From contig CAYTMU010000007.1 in NCBI GenBank assembly GCA_964438975.1, forward strand, positions 40,701 to 104,700: a stretch of 64,000 nucleotides of DNA. Reading direction: 5' to 3'. The DNA is from Chryseosolibacter sp964438975 (GTDB taxonomy: Bacteria; Bacteroidota; Bacteroidia; Cytophagales; Cyclobacteriaceae). Position 1 is the stretch's first letter, and the number at the start of each line of letters is the position of its first letter. The position numbers and the translations under genes are program-made. This document shows, piece after piece, positions 42,756 through 51,835 of this stretch. The notes under the pieces were generated by a model. It searched no databases. It was not told the DNA's origin and saw only the letters and a list, made by a program, of their open reading frames with translations.

Positions 42756-45620
42756 ATGGCGAAAGCAGCGACTGTAAAACGAGAATATATAGACCCATCG
42801 GGACATGAGAAGATCGAGGTGATCGGCGCCAGAGAACACAACCTCAAGAACATAAGTGTAGCCTTTCCCCGGAATCAACTTGTCGTTATCACCGGGATCA
42901 GCGGAAGCGGCAAGTCTTCCCTCGCATTCGATACCATCTATGCGGAAGGACAGCGACGGTATATGGAGAGTTTCTCCGCGTACGCTCGGAGCTTTCTTGG
43001 AAATCTGGAGCGACCTGACGTGGATAAGATCAACGGTTTGAGTCCGGTAATCTCTATCGAGCAAAAGACAACATCGAGGAACCCGAGGTCAACGGTCGGT
43101 ACAGTGACCGAGATATACGATTTCATGCGCCTTCTTTATGCGCGTGCCGGAGAAGCCTATTCATATGTTTCAGGTGAGCGCATGATACGTCAGTCGGAGG
43201 ATCAGATCCTCGACACCATTCTCAGCAAATTCAAGGCAAAGAAACTCATTCTGCTCGCTCCGGTCGTGAAGGGCCGCAAGGGGCACTATCGCGAGTTGTT
43301 TCAACAGATCAGAAAATCCGGATACAGCAAGGTGCGAGTAGATGGCGAAATCCTTGAGATAACCGCGAAGATGCAAGTCGATCGATATAAGATCCATGAT
43401 ATTGAGATCGTCGTGGACAGGATCGTTGCGGACGCCAAAGATCGTGCGCGTATCGCGCAGTCTATCAGCAGGTCGCTGAAGGAGGGGAAGGGGGTGATGA
43501 TGGCGATCGACGAGAAGGCCCGGCTGCTCCACTTTTCGAAGTATCTAATGGATCCGAAGAGCGGTCTGTCGTACGACGAACCCGCGCCAAATTCTTTTTC
43601 TTTCAACTCGCCCTACGGAGCATGCCCGGCGTGCAATGGACTTGGCCAGATCGAGGAGATCACGGAGGAATCGGTGATCCCCGACAAGAACCTTAGCATC
43701 AGCCGTGGAGGAATTCTGCCTCTGGGCGAGTATCGCGATGTCTGGATCTTCAAGAAGATCGAAGCAATATTGAAACGTCGTAAGCTCACTCTCAGCACGC
43801 CGTTGAAGAATATTCCGCGAGAGGTGTTGAACATTCTCCTTTACGGTGATGAGGAACCGGTTAACGTACCATCGGTGAAATACCCGGGTACGTCATGGAG
43901 TACCAATTTCGAAGGGATCATCAATTTTCTGGAAAAGCAGCGCGATGAAGGGTCTGAATCGATGAAGAAGTGGGTGGAGGATTTCACGCTCATCAGAACC
44001 TGTCCGGAATGCAACGGCATGCGTCTGAAGAAGGAGTCATTACATTTCAGGCTTGGCGGAAAGAATATCGCGGAGCTTTCACTGATGGGAGTTGATGAAC
44101 TTCAGAAGTGGTTCGAAGGCGTTGAGGACCGATTGGATTCCAAGCAACGTATCATTGCTACCGAAGTACTGAAGGAGATACGAAAGCGCATCGGCTTTTT
44201 GCTCGACGTCGGTCTCGATTACTTGCATCTGCATCGGCCCATCCGCACGCTGAGCGGTGGTGAATCACAACGCATTCGCCTTGCAACGCAAATAGGGACG
44301 CAGCTGGTGGGCGTGCTTTACATTCTCGATGAACCCAGTATTGGGTTGCACGCGCGCGACAACGTCAAGCTGATCAAGGCACTTAAGGATCTTCGCGACC
44401 TCGGCAACTCGGTGATCGTCGTGGAACACGACAAGGACATGATGCTGGAAGCTGACTACATCCTTGACATAGGACCGGGTGCAGGCCGCCACGGTGGGCA
44501 GGTGATAGCCGCAGGGACGCCGCTGCAATTCCTGCAATCGGATAGCAAGACGGCCGCGTATCTCACGGGTGCGCTGATGGTCCCGTATTCCGGCGAGCGC
44601 AGAAGCGGAAAGGGAGAGAAACTCGTGTTGAAGGGCGCTTCCGGTAATAATCTCCGAAACGTGGATCTCAGTATTCCGCTCGGGACACTGACTTGTGTGA
44701 CAGGTGTTTCGGGCAGTGGCAAGTCGACACTTATTCACGAGACATTATTTCCCATTCTGAACCGGCAGTTTTACAATTCGCGGACGGAGCCACTTCCTTT
44801 CAAGAAGGTGGAGGGACTGGAGTATCTCGACAAGGTCATTGAAGTGGATCAGTCGCCGATCGGAAGAACTCCACGATCAAATCCCGCCACCTATACTGGC
44901 GTGTTCACTGAGATCAGAGATCTGTTCTCGCAATTGCCTGAATCTAAGATTCGCGGCTACAAGACGGGAAGATTCTCGTTCAACGTGAAAGGCGGGAGAT
45001 GCGAAACGTGCGAAGGCGCAGGCTTGCGACTTATCGAAATGGAATTTCTTCCCGATATTCACGTACCCTGTGAGACTTGCAAAGGGAAGCGCTACAACCG
45101 GGAGACGCTTGAAGTTCGTTTCAAGGGTAAATCGATCTCCGATGTGCTGGATATGACGGTAGAGGAAGCTGTCGAATTCTTTGAACATCAGCCGCGCATT
45201 CTCCGCAAGATCAAGACACTCGCAGACGTTGGACTGGGATATATATCGCTGGGGCAACACGCGACGACGCTGTCAGGTGGCGAAGCGCAACGCGTTAAGC
45301 TTTCAACCGAGTTGTCGAAGCGGGATACCGGTAAGACGTTCTATATACTTGATGAACCCACCACGGGTCTTCACTTCCAGGATATCGCGCACCTCCTGGA
45401 TGTATTGCAAAAACTTGTTGACAAGGGCAACACGGTGCTGGTAATTGAACATAACATGGACATCATACGTGCAGCCGACTATATTGTTGACCTTGGACCC
45501 GAAGGTGGTGCCGGAGGTGGTCGGATCGTTGCCAAGGGCACGCCGGAACAGGTATCTAATAGTTCGGCTAGCTATACAGGGAAGTTCCTCAAGGCAGAAC
45601 TGAGTTCTATGAAATCATGA
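42756..45620 (+). CDS. uvrA: Excinuclease ABC subunit A
   Basis: UvrA is the damage-recognition ATPase of nucleotide excision repair. This 954-residue protein has both ABC modules with Walker A sites TGISGSGKSS and TGVSGSGKST, both LSGGE signatures (RTLSGGESQRIRLAT and TTLSGGEAQRVKLS), and Zn motifs CPACNGLG, CPECNGMR, CETCEGAG and CETCKGKR. In the first zinc finger, the Cys pair found before FSFNSPYGACPAC in E. coli is absent: the segment reads LMDPKSGLSYDEPAPN. The ATG at 42756 is preferred over GTG at 42714. The gene ends in an ATGA overlap with the next small gene. Confidence 0.97.
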   Translation: MAKAATVKREYIDPSGHEKIEVIGAREHNLKNISVAFPRNQLVVITGISGSGKSSLAFDTIYAEGQRRYMESFSAYARSFLGNLERPDVDKINGLSPVISIEQKTTSRNPRSTVGTVTEIYDFMRLLYARAGEAYSYVSGERMIRQSEDQILDTILSKFKAKKLILLAPVVKGRKGHYRELFQQIRKSGYSKVRVDGEILEITAKMQVDRYKIHDIEIVVDRIVADAKDRARIAQSISRSLKEGKGVMMAIDEKARLLHFSKYLMDPKSGLSYDEPAPNSFSFNSPYGACPACNGLGQIEEITEESVIPDKNLSISRGGILPLGEYRDVWIFKKIEAILKRRKLTLSTPLKNIPREVLNILLYGDEEPVNVPSVKYPGTSWSTNFEGIINFLEKQRDEGSESMKKWVEDFTLIRTCPECNGMRLKKESLHFRLGGKNIAELSLMGVDELQKWFEGVEDRLDSKQRIIATEVLKEIRKRIGFLLDVGLDYLHLHRPIRTLSGGESQRIRLATQIGTQLVGVLYILDEPSIGLHARDNVKLIKALKDLRDLGNSVIVVEHDKDMMLEADYILDIGPGAGRHGGQVIAAGTPLQFLQSDSKTAAYLTGALMVPYSGERRSGKGEKLVLKGASGNNLRNVDLSIPLGTLTCVTGVSGSGKSTLIHETLFPILNRQFYNSRTEPLPFKKVEGLEYLDKVIEVDQSPIGRTPRSNPATYTGVFTEIRDLFSQLPESKIRGYKTGRFSFNVKGGRCETCEGAGLRLIEMEFLPDIHVPCETCKGKRYNRETLEVRFKGKSISDVLDMTVEEAVEFFEHQPRILRKIKTLADVGLGYISLGQHATTLSGGEAQRVKLSTELSKRDTGKTFYILDEPTTGLHFQDIAHLLDVLQKLVDKGNTVLVIEHNMDIIRAADYIVDLGPEGGAGGGRIVAKGTPEQVSNSSASYTGKFLKAELSSMKS

Positions 45621-45868
45621 GCGGAACTGGATCAAGGCATTATCTTTTCGGCGTGTTGTTCATTGCGCTCGGGATCTATTACATCGTCACGCGTGACTAC
45701 CTTGAGTTCAGCTTGTACGGATGCGCAGGCCTGGCATTCATTGTCAATGCGCTGGCGATGGATGATCGGGCAGCCCGTTACAAAAAGAACCTCACCATTC
45801 TTTCCTGGGTTCTAATTGCCGCCTCGGGAATTTTGTTTTTGTATCTGCTGCAGTTTAAGTATCTATAG
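45617..45868 (+). CDS. Small membrane protein of unknown function
   Basis: The 83-residue product has about three hydrophobic stretches: residues 8-25 (YLFGVLFIALGIYYIVTR), 32-47 (LYGCAGLAFIVNALAM) and 60-79 (ILSWVLIAASGILFLYLLQF). I do not recognise a family. It begins in an ATGA overlap with the uvrA stop, so it is probably coexpressed with uvrA by translational coupling. The high hydrophobicity and overlap make it likely to be a real gene. Confidence 0.75.
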   Translation: MSGTGSRHYLFGVLFIALGIYYIVTRDYLEFSLYGCAGLAFIVNALAMDDRAARYKKNLTILSWVLIAASGILFLYLLQFKYL

Positions 45869-45885
45869 GAGACCTTCGGATCTCC
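45868..45885 (+). promoter_or_regulatory. UUCG-capped hairpin between the small membrane gene and the kinase gene
   Basis: GGAGACC at 45868-45874 and GATCTCC at 45879-45885 form a stem with one mismatch, closed by C-TTCG-G, the exceptionally stable tetraloop. It starts on the last base of the stop codon. There is no T-run after it, so termination would be weak; it may act as an RNA stability or processing element separating the two transcripts. Confidence 0.4.
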
Positions 45886-45909
45886 ATAACTTAACAGATC
45901 GGTGATCGC

Positions 45910-46962
45910 GTGAACAAGAAACGACTCTATTGGACGATGCAGACGGGGGGGTGGCTCCTCTATGCGGTGGTACAGATCTTCAGTGCGATCATCGCGGGAG
46001 GTGGTACGCCTGACCGTATCACGTTCCTGTTTCTGGAGTCGCTGTTGCCGTTGTTCGTGACGCATGCTGCACGGACGTTGCTGAAACCGGGCGCGTGGTT
46101 GAAGATCGGCGTACCTCGTCTGATCGCACGTGTGGTGTCCATGTCACTGTTGTGCGGACTTGTGTACTATTTTCTCCGCCTTCCCGTTAGCTATATGGTT
46201 GGAATGTACGACGCGGAAGTCGCATTCGATCCGAGCTGGATAATCGGGCTGTCATCGGTGTACTCGGTGATATTCTTCCTGTGGTTCGTCCTGTATTTCA
46301 CATATCACTATTTCGATCAGTACAACAAGAGTCTCAAGTATGAGGCGTCTATGGTGCAGATCGAGTTGAATAATCTGAAGTCACAACTTAATCCGCACTT
46401 CATATTCAACGCGTTGAATAGTATTCGCGCGCTGGTTGATGAGAATCCGGGCAAAGCGAAACAGGCGATCAATCAACTCTCGAACATTCTTAGAAACTCG
46501 CTGGCGTCGGATAAGAAGGGTCTCACGAAGTTTGACGATGAGTTGAAGATCGTCAGGGACTATCTGGGACTTGAGCATATTCGATTTGAGGAGCGATTGA
46601 AGGCGGAGTTCGATATCGACCCTGAATCACATCGGTTTTACGTCCCTCCGCTCATGATCCAGACACTGGTGGAGAATGGCATCAAACACGGGATTTCCAA
46701 GCTTACGGCGGGAGGGGTGATCCAAATGAGGACCCAGGTGGAAAGGGACCGGCTGAAGATCAGCATCCGCAACAGTGGGCGACTCGTGAACGGGGAACGG
46801 AAAAAGGGTGCCGGGTTGGGTATCAAAAATACCGTTCAGCGCCTTAAATTGATATATGGAGATAATGCGACCTTTCGAATTGTGAATGAAAACGATAGTT
46901 TTGTATTGACTGAAATTGTTATACCGCAAAAACAGAGTTATGAGAGCACTAATCGTGGATGA
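45910..46962 (+). CDS. LytS-type sensor histidine kinase
   Basis: The 350-residue membrane kinase has about four membrane helices in the first 145 residues and then a cytoplasmic His_kinase module with the phosphoacceptor His163 in LNPHFIFNALNSI. The ATPase part has the N-box IQTLVENGIKHGISKL and the glycine-rich GAGLGIKNTVQRL. It starts with GTG at 45910 following a short coupling gap. The 3' end overlaps the response-regulator gene by 23 bases, so the two form a standard two-component pair. The signal is unknown. Confidence 0.93.
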   Translation: MNKKRLYWTMQTGGWLLYAVVQIFSAIIAGGGTPDRITFLFLESLLPLFVTHAARTLLKPGAWLKIGVPRLIARVVSMSLLCGLVYYFLRLPVSYMVGMYDAEVAFDPSWIIGLSSVYSVIFFLWFVLYFTYHYFDQYNKSLKYEASMVQIELNNLKSQLNPHFIFNALNSIRALVDENPGKAKQAINQLSNILRNSLASDKKGLTKFDDELKIVRDYLGLEHIRFEERLKAEFDIDPESHRFYVPPLMIQTLVENGIKHGISKLTAGGVIQMRTQVERDRLKISIRNSGRLVNGERKKGAGLGIKNTVQRLKLIYGDNATFRIVNENDSFVLTEIVIPQKQSYESTNRG

Positions 46963-47662
46963 CGAACGCCTTGCGCGCAAAGAGTTAATGAAGTTGCTGG
47001 AAGATCATCCGATGGTCGAAGTGGTCGGTGAGGCAGCGAATGCGGAAGAGGCTTATCAGATGATCAACGAACTGAATCCTGACCTGCTTTATCTAGACAT
47101 TCAGATGCCGGGCAAGACCGGGTTCCAGTTACTCGAGATGCTGGACTCTGTACCGCTGGTAGTGTTCACGACGGCTTACGATGAGTTTGCTCTCAAAGCG
47201 TTTGAAGTTAACGCACTCGATTATCTCCTGAAACCCATCCAGCCGGAGAGACTCGCGGAGTCTGTCGCTAAGCTTGCTGAAAAACAACGCACTCGACAAA
47301 TAGTCGAACGGGGACCGGAAAAAAAACTCGGTCTCAATGACCAGGTATTCGTTAAGGACGGCGAGCGGTGCTGGTTTGTGAGCCTGAATAATGTGCGATT
47401 GTTTGAGTCTGACGGGAATTATATCAAGGTCTATTTCGACAATAACCGACCGATGATCCATAAGTCTCTGAACGCCCTGGATGAGAAGCTCGATGAGCGC
47501 GCCTTCTTCCGTGCTAGCCGCAAGCACATCGTTAATCTCAGCTGGGTGGAGGGAATAGAGTCGTGGTTCAACGGCGGTCTGATGGTTCGACTGCGCGGTG
47601 GCGATAAGGTGGAGGTCAGCCGTCGCCAGGCAGCGAAGTTCAAGGAAATGATGTCCCTTTAG
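46940..47662 (+). CDS. LytTR-family response regulator
   Basis: The 240-residue partner of the preceding kinase has a receiver domain with acidic pocket D7-D8 and phosphoacceptor Asp53 in LYLDIQMPGKTG, then Thr and Lys in FTTAYD and YLLKPIQPE. The C-terminal third is a LytTR DNA-binding domain (RLFESDGNYIKVYF, FFRASRKHIVNL). I use the ATG at 46940, as the in-frame start at 46916 would add residues before the canonical MRALIVDDE. The last 23 bases overlap the convergent AraC gene, without a terminator. Confidence 0.94.
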   Translation: MRALIVDDERLARKELMKLLEDHPMVEVVGEAANAEEAYQMINELNPDLLYLDIQMPGKTGFQLLEMLDSVPLVVFTTAYDEFALKAFEVNALDYLLKPIQPERLAESVAKLAEKQRTRQIVERGPEKKLGLNDQVFVKDGERCWFVSLNNVRLFESDGNYIKVYFDNNRPMIHKSLNALDEKLDERAFFRASRKHIVNLSWVEGIESWFNGGLMVRLRGGDKVEVSRRQAAKFKEMMSL

Positions 47663-48731
47663 CAGGATTTCGTTCCCGCACCACTTTGCTCGGAGGCACT
47701 CCATAGTGCTTCTTGAATGCAGCGGTGAAATGCTGAGGATTCTTGTAACCAGCGAGTAATGATACTTCGTGGATGGAGAGGTTCCCCTCCAGCAATATCT
47801 CCCTCGCCTGCTGCATCCTCGCTTTGCTGACGAAGCCGTAGATCGTTTCCTGAAACATTTCACGGAATCCTTTCTTCAGACTGAATTCATTGAGCCCGAC
47901 CATTTTTGCGAGATTCCTGATGGTTGGGGGATGCACAAGGCTCTTTTCGAGTATGCTCTTGGCTTCATAGAGTGCCTCGGCCATAGTAGCACGGGCAGCG
48001 CGTTCTCCGATCTGGCTTTCCCGTATCTCTGCTTGCTCTACTTGAAGCATTAGCAACTCCAGGATCTTGGCCTCCAGGAAGAGCCGCTTCAGCACTCCGC
48101 TCCTGCGGTTTTGCCGGATCGTGTTGATGATCCATTTCATGGGCATCGTAATTGGCAGCATTCCGGGTTGGAGCTGACCCTGAATACCGTTCTCCATGCG
48201 CGTGATGAAGTCATCCTGGAGCGACGAATAGCCGGAGAGTAACCTTTCATAATAGGGGACGGGAATGTTGATCTCCAGCGTCTGAATTTCGCCGTCTTGA
48301 GGGATCAATCCTATCGCCGCGGAAAAGTCGGCAGAATAGTAAATGGTGTGCTCGCCGGAGGTGATCGACTGATCGTGATTCGGAGGATTTATGTAACAGT
48401 CTCCGGTGAGGTTAAAATATAGGGCAACGATATCTCCTTTGCCCTCCAGTGTGCAGGACGCAGGCTCATCCACATTTATCGTCATTTGTGATATCAGAAA
48501 GTCGTCGAAGCAAGACCCTTGTACGTCCAGACGCCCTCCTTCGGGACCGGTAATGGTCAACTGTCTTTGACAACACCGCCCCGAGATCAGACAGCTTGCC
48601 GGAATGGACTCCTGGTATGACCAGTCACTTATTCCGCCTTCGACCTCCTCCGTCATATTATTCCCGGTTACGTTAGTTGAATTTCCCGATTGCGTTACCT
48701 GCATACTCTCCGAAGAGCCTAATCTTGCCAT
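47640..48731 (-). CDS. AraC-family transcriptional regulator
   Basis: The 363-residue protein has a C-terminal AraC DNA-binding domain over the last 100 residues with two helix-turn-helix units (TIRNLAKMVGLNEFSLKKGF and LSIHEVSLLAGYKNPQHFTAAFKKHYG). The N-terminal half resembles the sensor part of PchR-type regulators and contains a Cys-rich ASCLISGRCCQRQL segment. It faces a SusC/SusD/PepSY module with only 24 bases between starts, so it is the probable regulator of that module. In-frame Met codons at 48704 and 48656 are alternative starts that would leave more room for a promoter. Confidence 0.88.
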   Translation of the reverse strand: MARLGSSESMQVTQSGNSTNVTGNNMTEEVEGGISDWSYQESIPASCLISGRCCQRQLTITGPEGGRLDVQGSCFDDFLISQMTINVDEPASCTLEGKGDIVALYFNLTGDCYINPPNHDQSITSGEHTIYYSADFSAAIGLIPQDGEIQTLEINIPVPYYERLLSGYSSLQDDFITRMENGIQGQLQPGMLPITMPMKWIINTIRQNRRSGVLKRLFLEAKILELLMLQVEQAEIRESQIGERAARATMAEALYEAKSILEKSLVHPPTIRNLAKMVGLNEFSLKKGFREMFQETIYGFVSKARMQQAREILLEGNLSIHEVSLLAGYKNPQHFTAAFKKHYGVPPSKVVRERNPAKGTSFP

Positions 48732-48755
48732 TATTTTTAATTAATCTAAATAGCA

Positions 48756-51700
48756 ATGTTACAACTTTTACGCGATATAACGGTGATAACCCTTCTGTTC
48801 GCGGTTTTTGCGCTTCCTGCTAATGCACAGACCCATTCAGTTGCCGGCAAGATTGTCGAAGAATCAAGCGGTGCTCCTCTGCCTGGGGCCAATGTCGTAA
48901 TCAAGGGGACAACTACGGGGGTCATTTCCGATAGCGAAGGGCGCTTTAACCTGCGTGCTACTGAAGGGGAAGTGGTGGCGATTTCTTTCCTTGGGTTCAT
49001 TTCGCAGGAGATTACGGTTGATGGCGAGAAAACGAATCTGGAGATCTTACTACGGGAGGATGCAAACCTGCTGGGGGAGGTCCTGGTCACGGGTGCGTTA
49101 GGCATTGAGCGTGCCGCCCGGGAAGTAGGAAGCGGAACTCACGTTCTCAGCGACGACTACTTTAATCAGGGCAGGACGATCAACCCGTTCTTTGGACTCA
49201 CCAGCAAAGTTGCTGGCCTTCGCATCAATATGTACGACAGTAAGGTGGACCCGCAGGTCCGCATCACGCTGCGCGGCAACCGATCACTTAGCCGATCGTC
49301 TGGTATTGATGGCCGCGGCGCGAACGAACCTATTTACGTAGTTGACGGCGTACCGATCCCGACGATCTCCCGTTTGAATCCCAATGATATCGAAAGCATT
49401 ACGGTATTGAAGGGTGCCAACGCCGCGGCGCTTTACGGTTCAGAGGGTGTCAACGGCGCTATCATGATCACGACCCGGCAAGGGCAGCGCGGTCGCGGTG
49501 AGATCAGATTCTCAAATACAACGACGCTCTCGAATGTGTTTCTGCTCCCTCCGGCACAGACCCGTTATGGTCAGGGTAACAACGGAGTCTATGATCCGGT
49601 ACAATACGAGTCCTGGGGCCCCGAGTTCGACGGCACGATGAAGGATTTCGGACTCCCACTTCCAGATGGGACACAACCTCAGCTTCGCTATGCAGCACCC
49701 GACAGGGATACACGCCTTGACTTATTTCAGTCAGGGGTGAGTATCCAGAACGACCTTTCATTTTCAGGCGGCGATGAACGCAGTACCTATTTTCTTTCCA
49801 TACAGGATGTCTCAATCAAGGGAATCATCCCCGATGATGAGAGCCGTCGCACGGGGCTTCGATTCAACGGTTCGAGGAGAATCGGAAAGCTGAATACATC
49901 TTATAATGTCAACTACATCCGCTTCCGAAAGGACATGACGCCGGATGGACCTTGGATCGGTGCCTACCGCTATCCTGCGAACTTTGACTTCGGCATGATC
50001 AAGGACTGGCAGGACCCACTCTCTCCTGGCAACCCGCTCAACTATTTCACAAGCTCGGGTAGCTGGCTGAGAAACCCGTACTTTCTTATCGGAAGCATTC
50101 GCGACGAGAGCAAACAGGAAATCTTAAATGGGAAACTGGAGTTCGATTATCAGCTGACTCCCTGGATGAAGGCGATCTATCGGATTGGACTGTATAGCCT
50201 CAACGATCAGACGCGAAGCACTACACGTAAATTCGAAGCGCCCGGCACGCGTAATACAAATGGCAGCGTCAGTGACGGCACGAATGCTTACACAAGGCTG
50301 AACAGTGATGTCATGCTGATTTTGGAAAAGGATATTGACAAGTTCAGCACGAGGCTTCTCCTCGGTCAGAACGCGCGGATCGACGATCAGAAGACGACAG
50401 CGATCGGTGCATCCAATCTCCTTTATCCCGACATCTTTAACCCCGGCAGCAGGATCGGAGAGTTGAACGGAAGCGCAGCGATCAACCGGTATCGTTCTTC
50501 CGCCGTGTACGGTGAGTTGACCGCGGGTTATAACAACTATCTCTTCCTTACATTCACAGGTCGCAACGACTGGGTGTCTGTACTGAGCCCCGAGAACAGG
50601 TCGTATTTTTACCCTGGCGTCAGCACCTCATTTGTCTTCAATGAAGCCATTACTTCCTTGCAAGACAGCCGATTCCTGACGTTTGGAAAGGTGTTTGCGT
50701 CCTGGAACAAAACCGGGAATGTCACACTGACTCCGTATCAGTTAAACAACACATACTCGCAGGTAAATGGGTTTCCGTTCGGCGATCTCAGCGGATTCGT
50801 GCCGAGCCTGACCAACCCCAATCCAAACATAAAACCTGAGTTTGTGACCTCCTATGAAGCAGGGGTTCAACTTAGTTTTCTCGACCATCGCCTGCACCTC
50901 GAAGCGAATTACGTGTATTCCGACTCAAAAGGTCAGATATTCAATGCAACGACTTCGCGTGCTACCGGATACAGCACGGCGCGCGTGAATGCTGGCCGTA
51001 TGACCAATAACATCGTCGAACTCACACTTGACGGTGCAGTGATCAGCCGGCCCGCATTCCAATGGGACCTTGGCTTTACGTATTCGTACATCGATACACA
51101 AGTAAAGGAACTCTACGAAGGGCTGTCGAATATCAACAACTTCCGTCAGTCCTATGCTGTCATCGGCGAGCGGTTTCCTACCCTTCTCGTGAGCGACTAT
51201 AAACGCGATCCGAACGGCCGCGTAGTTGTCGACGCAACAACCGGCGACCCTGTTGTCGCAGCCGATAACACCACTCTCGGGACGCTGGTGCCGCCGTATT
51301 TGATTGGAATGCATTCGCACATACAGTACAAGGGTTTCAGCATTGGTATGCAGTTCGACGCACGCATGGGCGGATGGCTGTACTCGGAAATCGTACCTGC
51401 GATGTATGCGGCGGGTACCGATCCCCGCACCGCGGAGTTCAACCGAGAGCCATTCATCTGGCCGAATTCGGTGATCGAAACATCACCGGGGGTTTTCTCC
51501 CCCAATACTGAACTCACAACGTCCAGTGGAGGCCGTGCTTTCTGGAGCAAGCAGGGTGAGGTACAGATCAATACCGCAGCCAAGTCTGATTACCTGAAGT
51601 TGCGCGAACTCAATATTACGTATTCAATTCCTTTAACTGCGTTGAACTGGCAGGGAGTTGTGCGTCAGGCAAGCATCGGACTTGTAGGAACAAACCTGTT

Positions 51701-51830
51701 CATCATCCGGCACAAAGACAACAAGTACGGTGACCCGGAGTACCTGTACAATAATACGGACGGCTATCTGAGTTTCAGACAAGTTCCGCCTTACAGAACC
51801 TATGGATTTACTCTTAACGTAACACTCTGA
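48756..51830 (+). CDS. SusC/RagA-type TonB-dependent outer-membrane transporter
   Basis: The 1024-residue protein imports a nutrient across the outer membrane with energy from TonB. It has a signal peptide (ending LPANAQ), an N-terminal carboxypeptidase-regulatory-like domain (VAGKIVEESSGAPLPGANV), a plug domain containing the SusC signature region PIYVVDGVPI and ITVLKGANAAALYGSEG, and a long beta-barrel ending in a C-terminal aromatic-rich strand (YGFTLNVTL). It starts 24 bases from the divergent AraC gene and is followed after 5 bases by susD. The PepSY partner and PchR-like regulator hint at an iron-complex or similar ligand rather than a glycan, but this is inference. Confidence 0.94.
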   Translation: MLQLLRDITVITLLFAVFALPANAQTHSVAGKIVEESSGAPLPGANVVIKGTTTGVISDSEGRFNLRATEGEVVAISFLGFISQEITVDGEKTNLEILLREDANLLGEVLVTGALGIERAAREVGSGTHVLSDDYFNQGRTINPFFGLTSKVAGLRINMYDSKVDPQVRITLRGNRSLSRSSGIDGRGANEPIYVVDGVPIPTISRLNPNDIESITVLKGANAAALYGSEGVNGAIMITTRQGQRGRGEIRFSNTTTLSNVFLLPPAQTRYGQGNNGVYDPVQYESWGPEFDGTMKDFGLPLPDGTQPQLRYAAPDRDTRLDLFQSGVSIQNDLSFSGGDERSTYFLSIQDVSIKGIIPDDESRRTGLRFNGSRRIGKLNTSYNVNYIRFRKDMTPDGPWIGAYRYPANFDFGMIKDWQDPLSPGNPLNYFTSSGSWLRNPYFLIGSIRDESKQEILNGKLEFDYQLTPWMKAIYRIGLYSLNDQTRSTTRKFEAPGTRNTNGSVSDGTNAYTRLNSDVMLILEKDIDKFSTRLLLGQNARIDDQKTTAIGASNLLYPDIFNPGSRIGELNGSAAINRYRSSAVYGELTAGYNNYLFLTFTGRNDWVSVLSPENRSYFYPGVSTSFVFNEAITSLQDSRFLTFGKVFASWNKTGNVTLTPYQLNNTYSQVNGFPFGDLSGFVPSLTNPNPNIKPEFVTSYEAGVQLSFLDHRLHLEANYVYSDSKGQIFNATTSRATGYSTARVNAGRMTNNIVELTLDGAVISRPAFQWDLGFTYSYIDTQVKELYEGLSNINNFRQSYAVIGERFPTLLVSDYKRDPNGRVVVDATTGDPVVAADNTTLGTLVPPYLIGMHSHIQYKGFSIGMQFDARMGGWLYSEIVPAMYAAGTDPRTAEFNREPFIWPNSVIETSPGVFSPNTELTTSSGGRAFWSKQGEVQINTAAKSDYLKLRELNITYSIPLTALNWQGVVRQASIGLVGTNLFIIRHKDNKYGDPEYLYNNTDGYLSFRQVPPYRTYGFTLNVTL

Positions 51831-51835
51831 TTTGC

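Noticed and set aside
42029..42853. 274-residue open frame on the minus strand
   Set aside because: It covers the FG-GAP gene and the start of uvrA on the opposite strand and has no recognisable domain.
47129..47863. 244-residue minus-strand frame
   Set aside because: It is opposite the response regulator and in a different frame from the AraC gene; no domain is visible.
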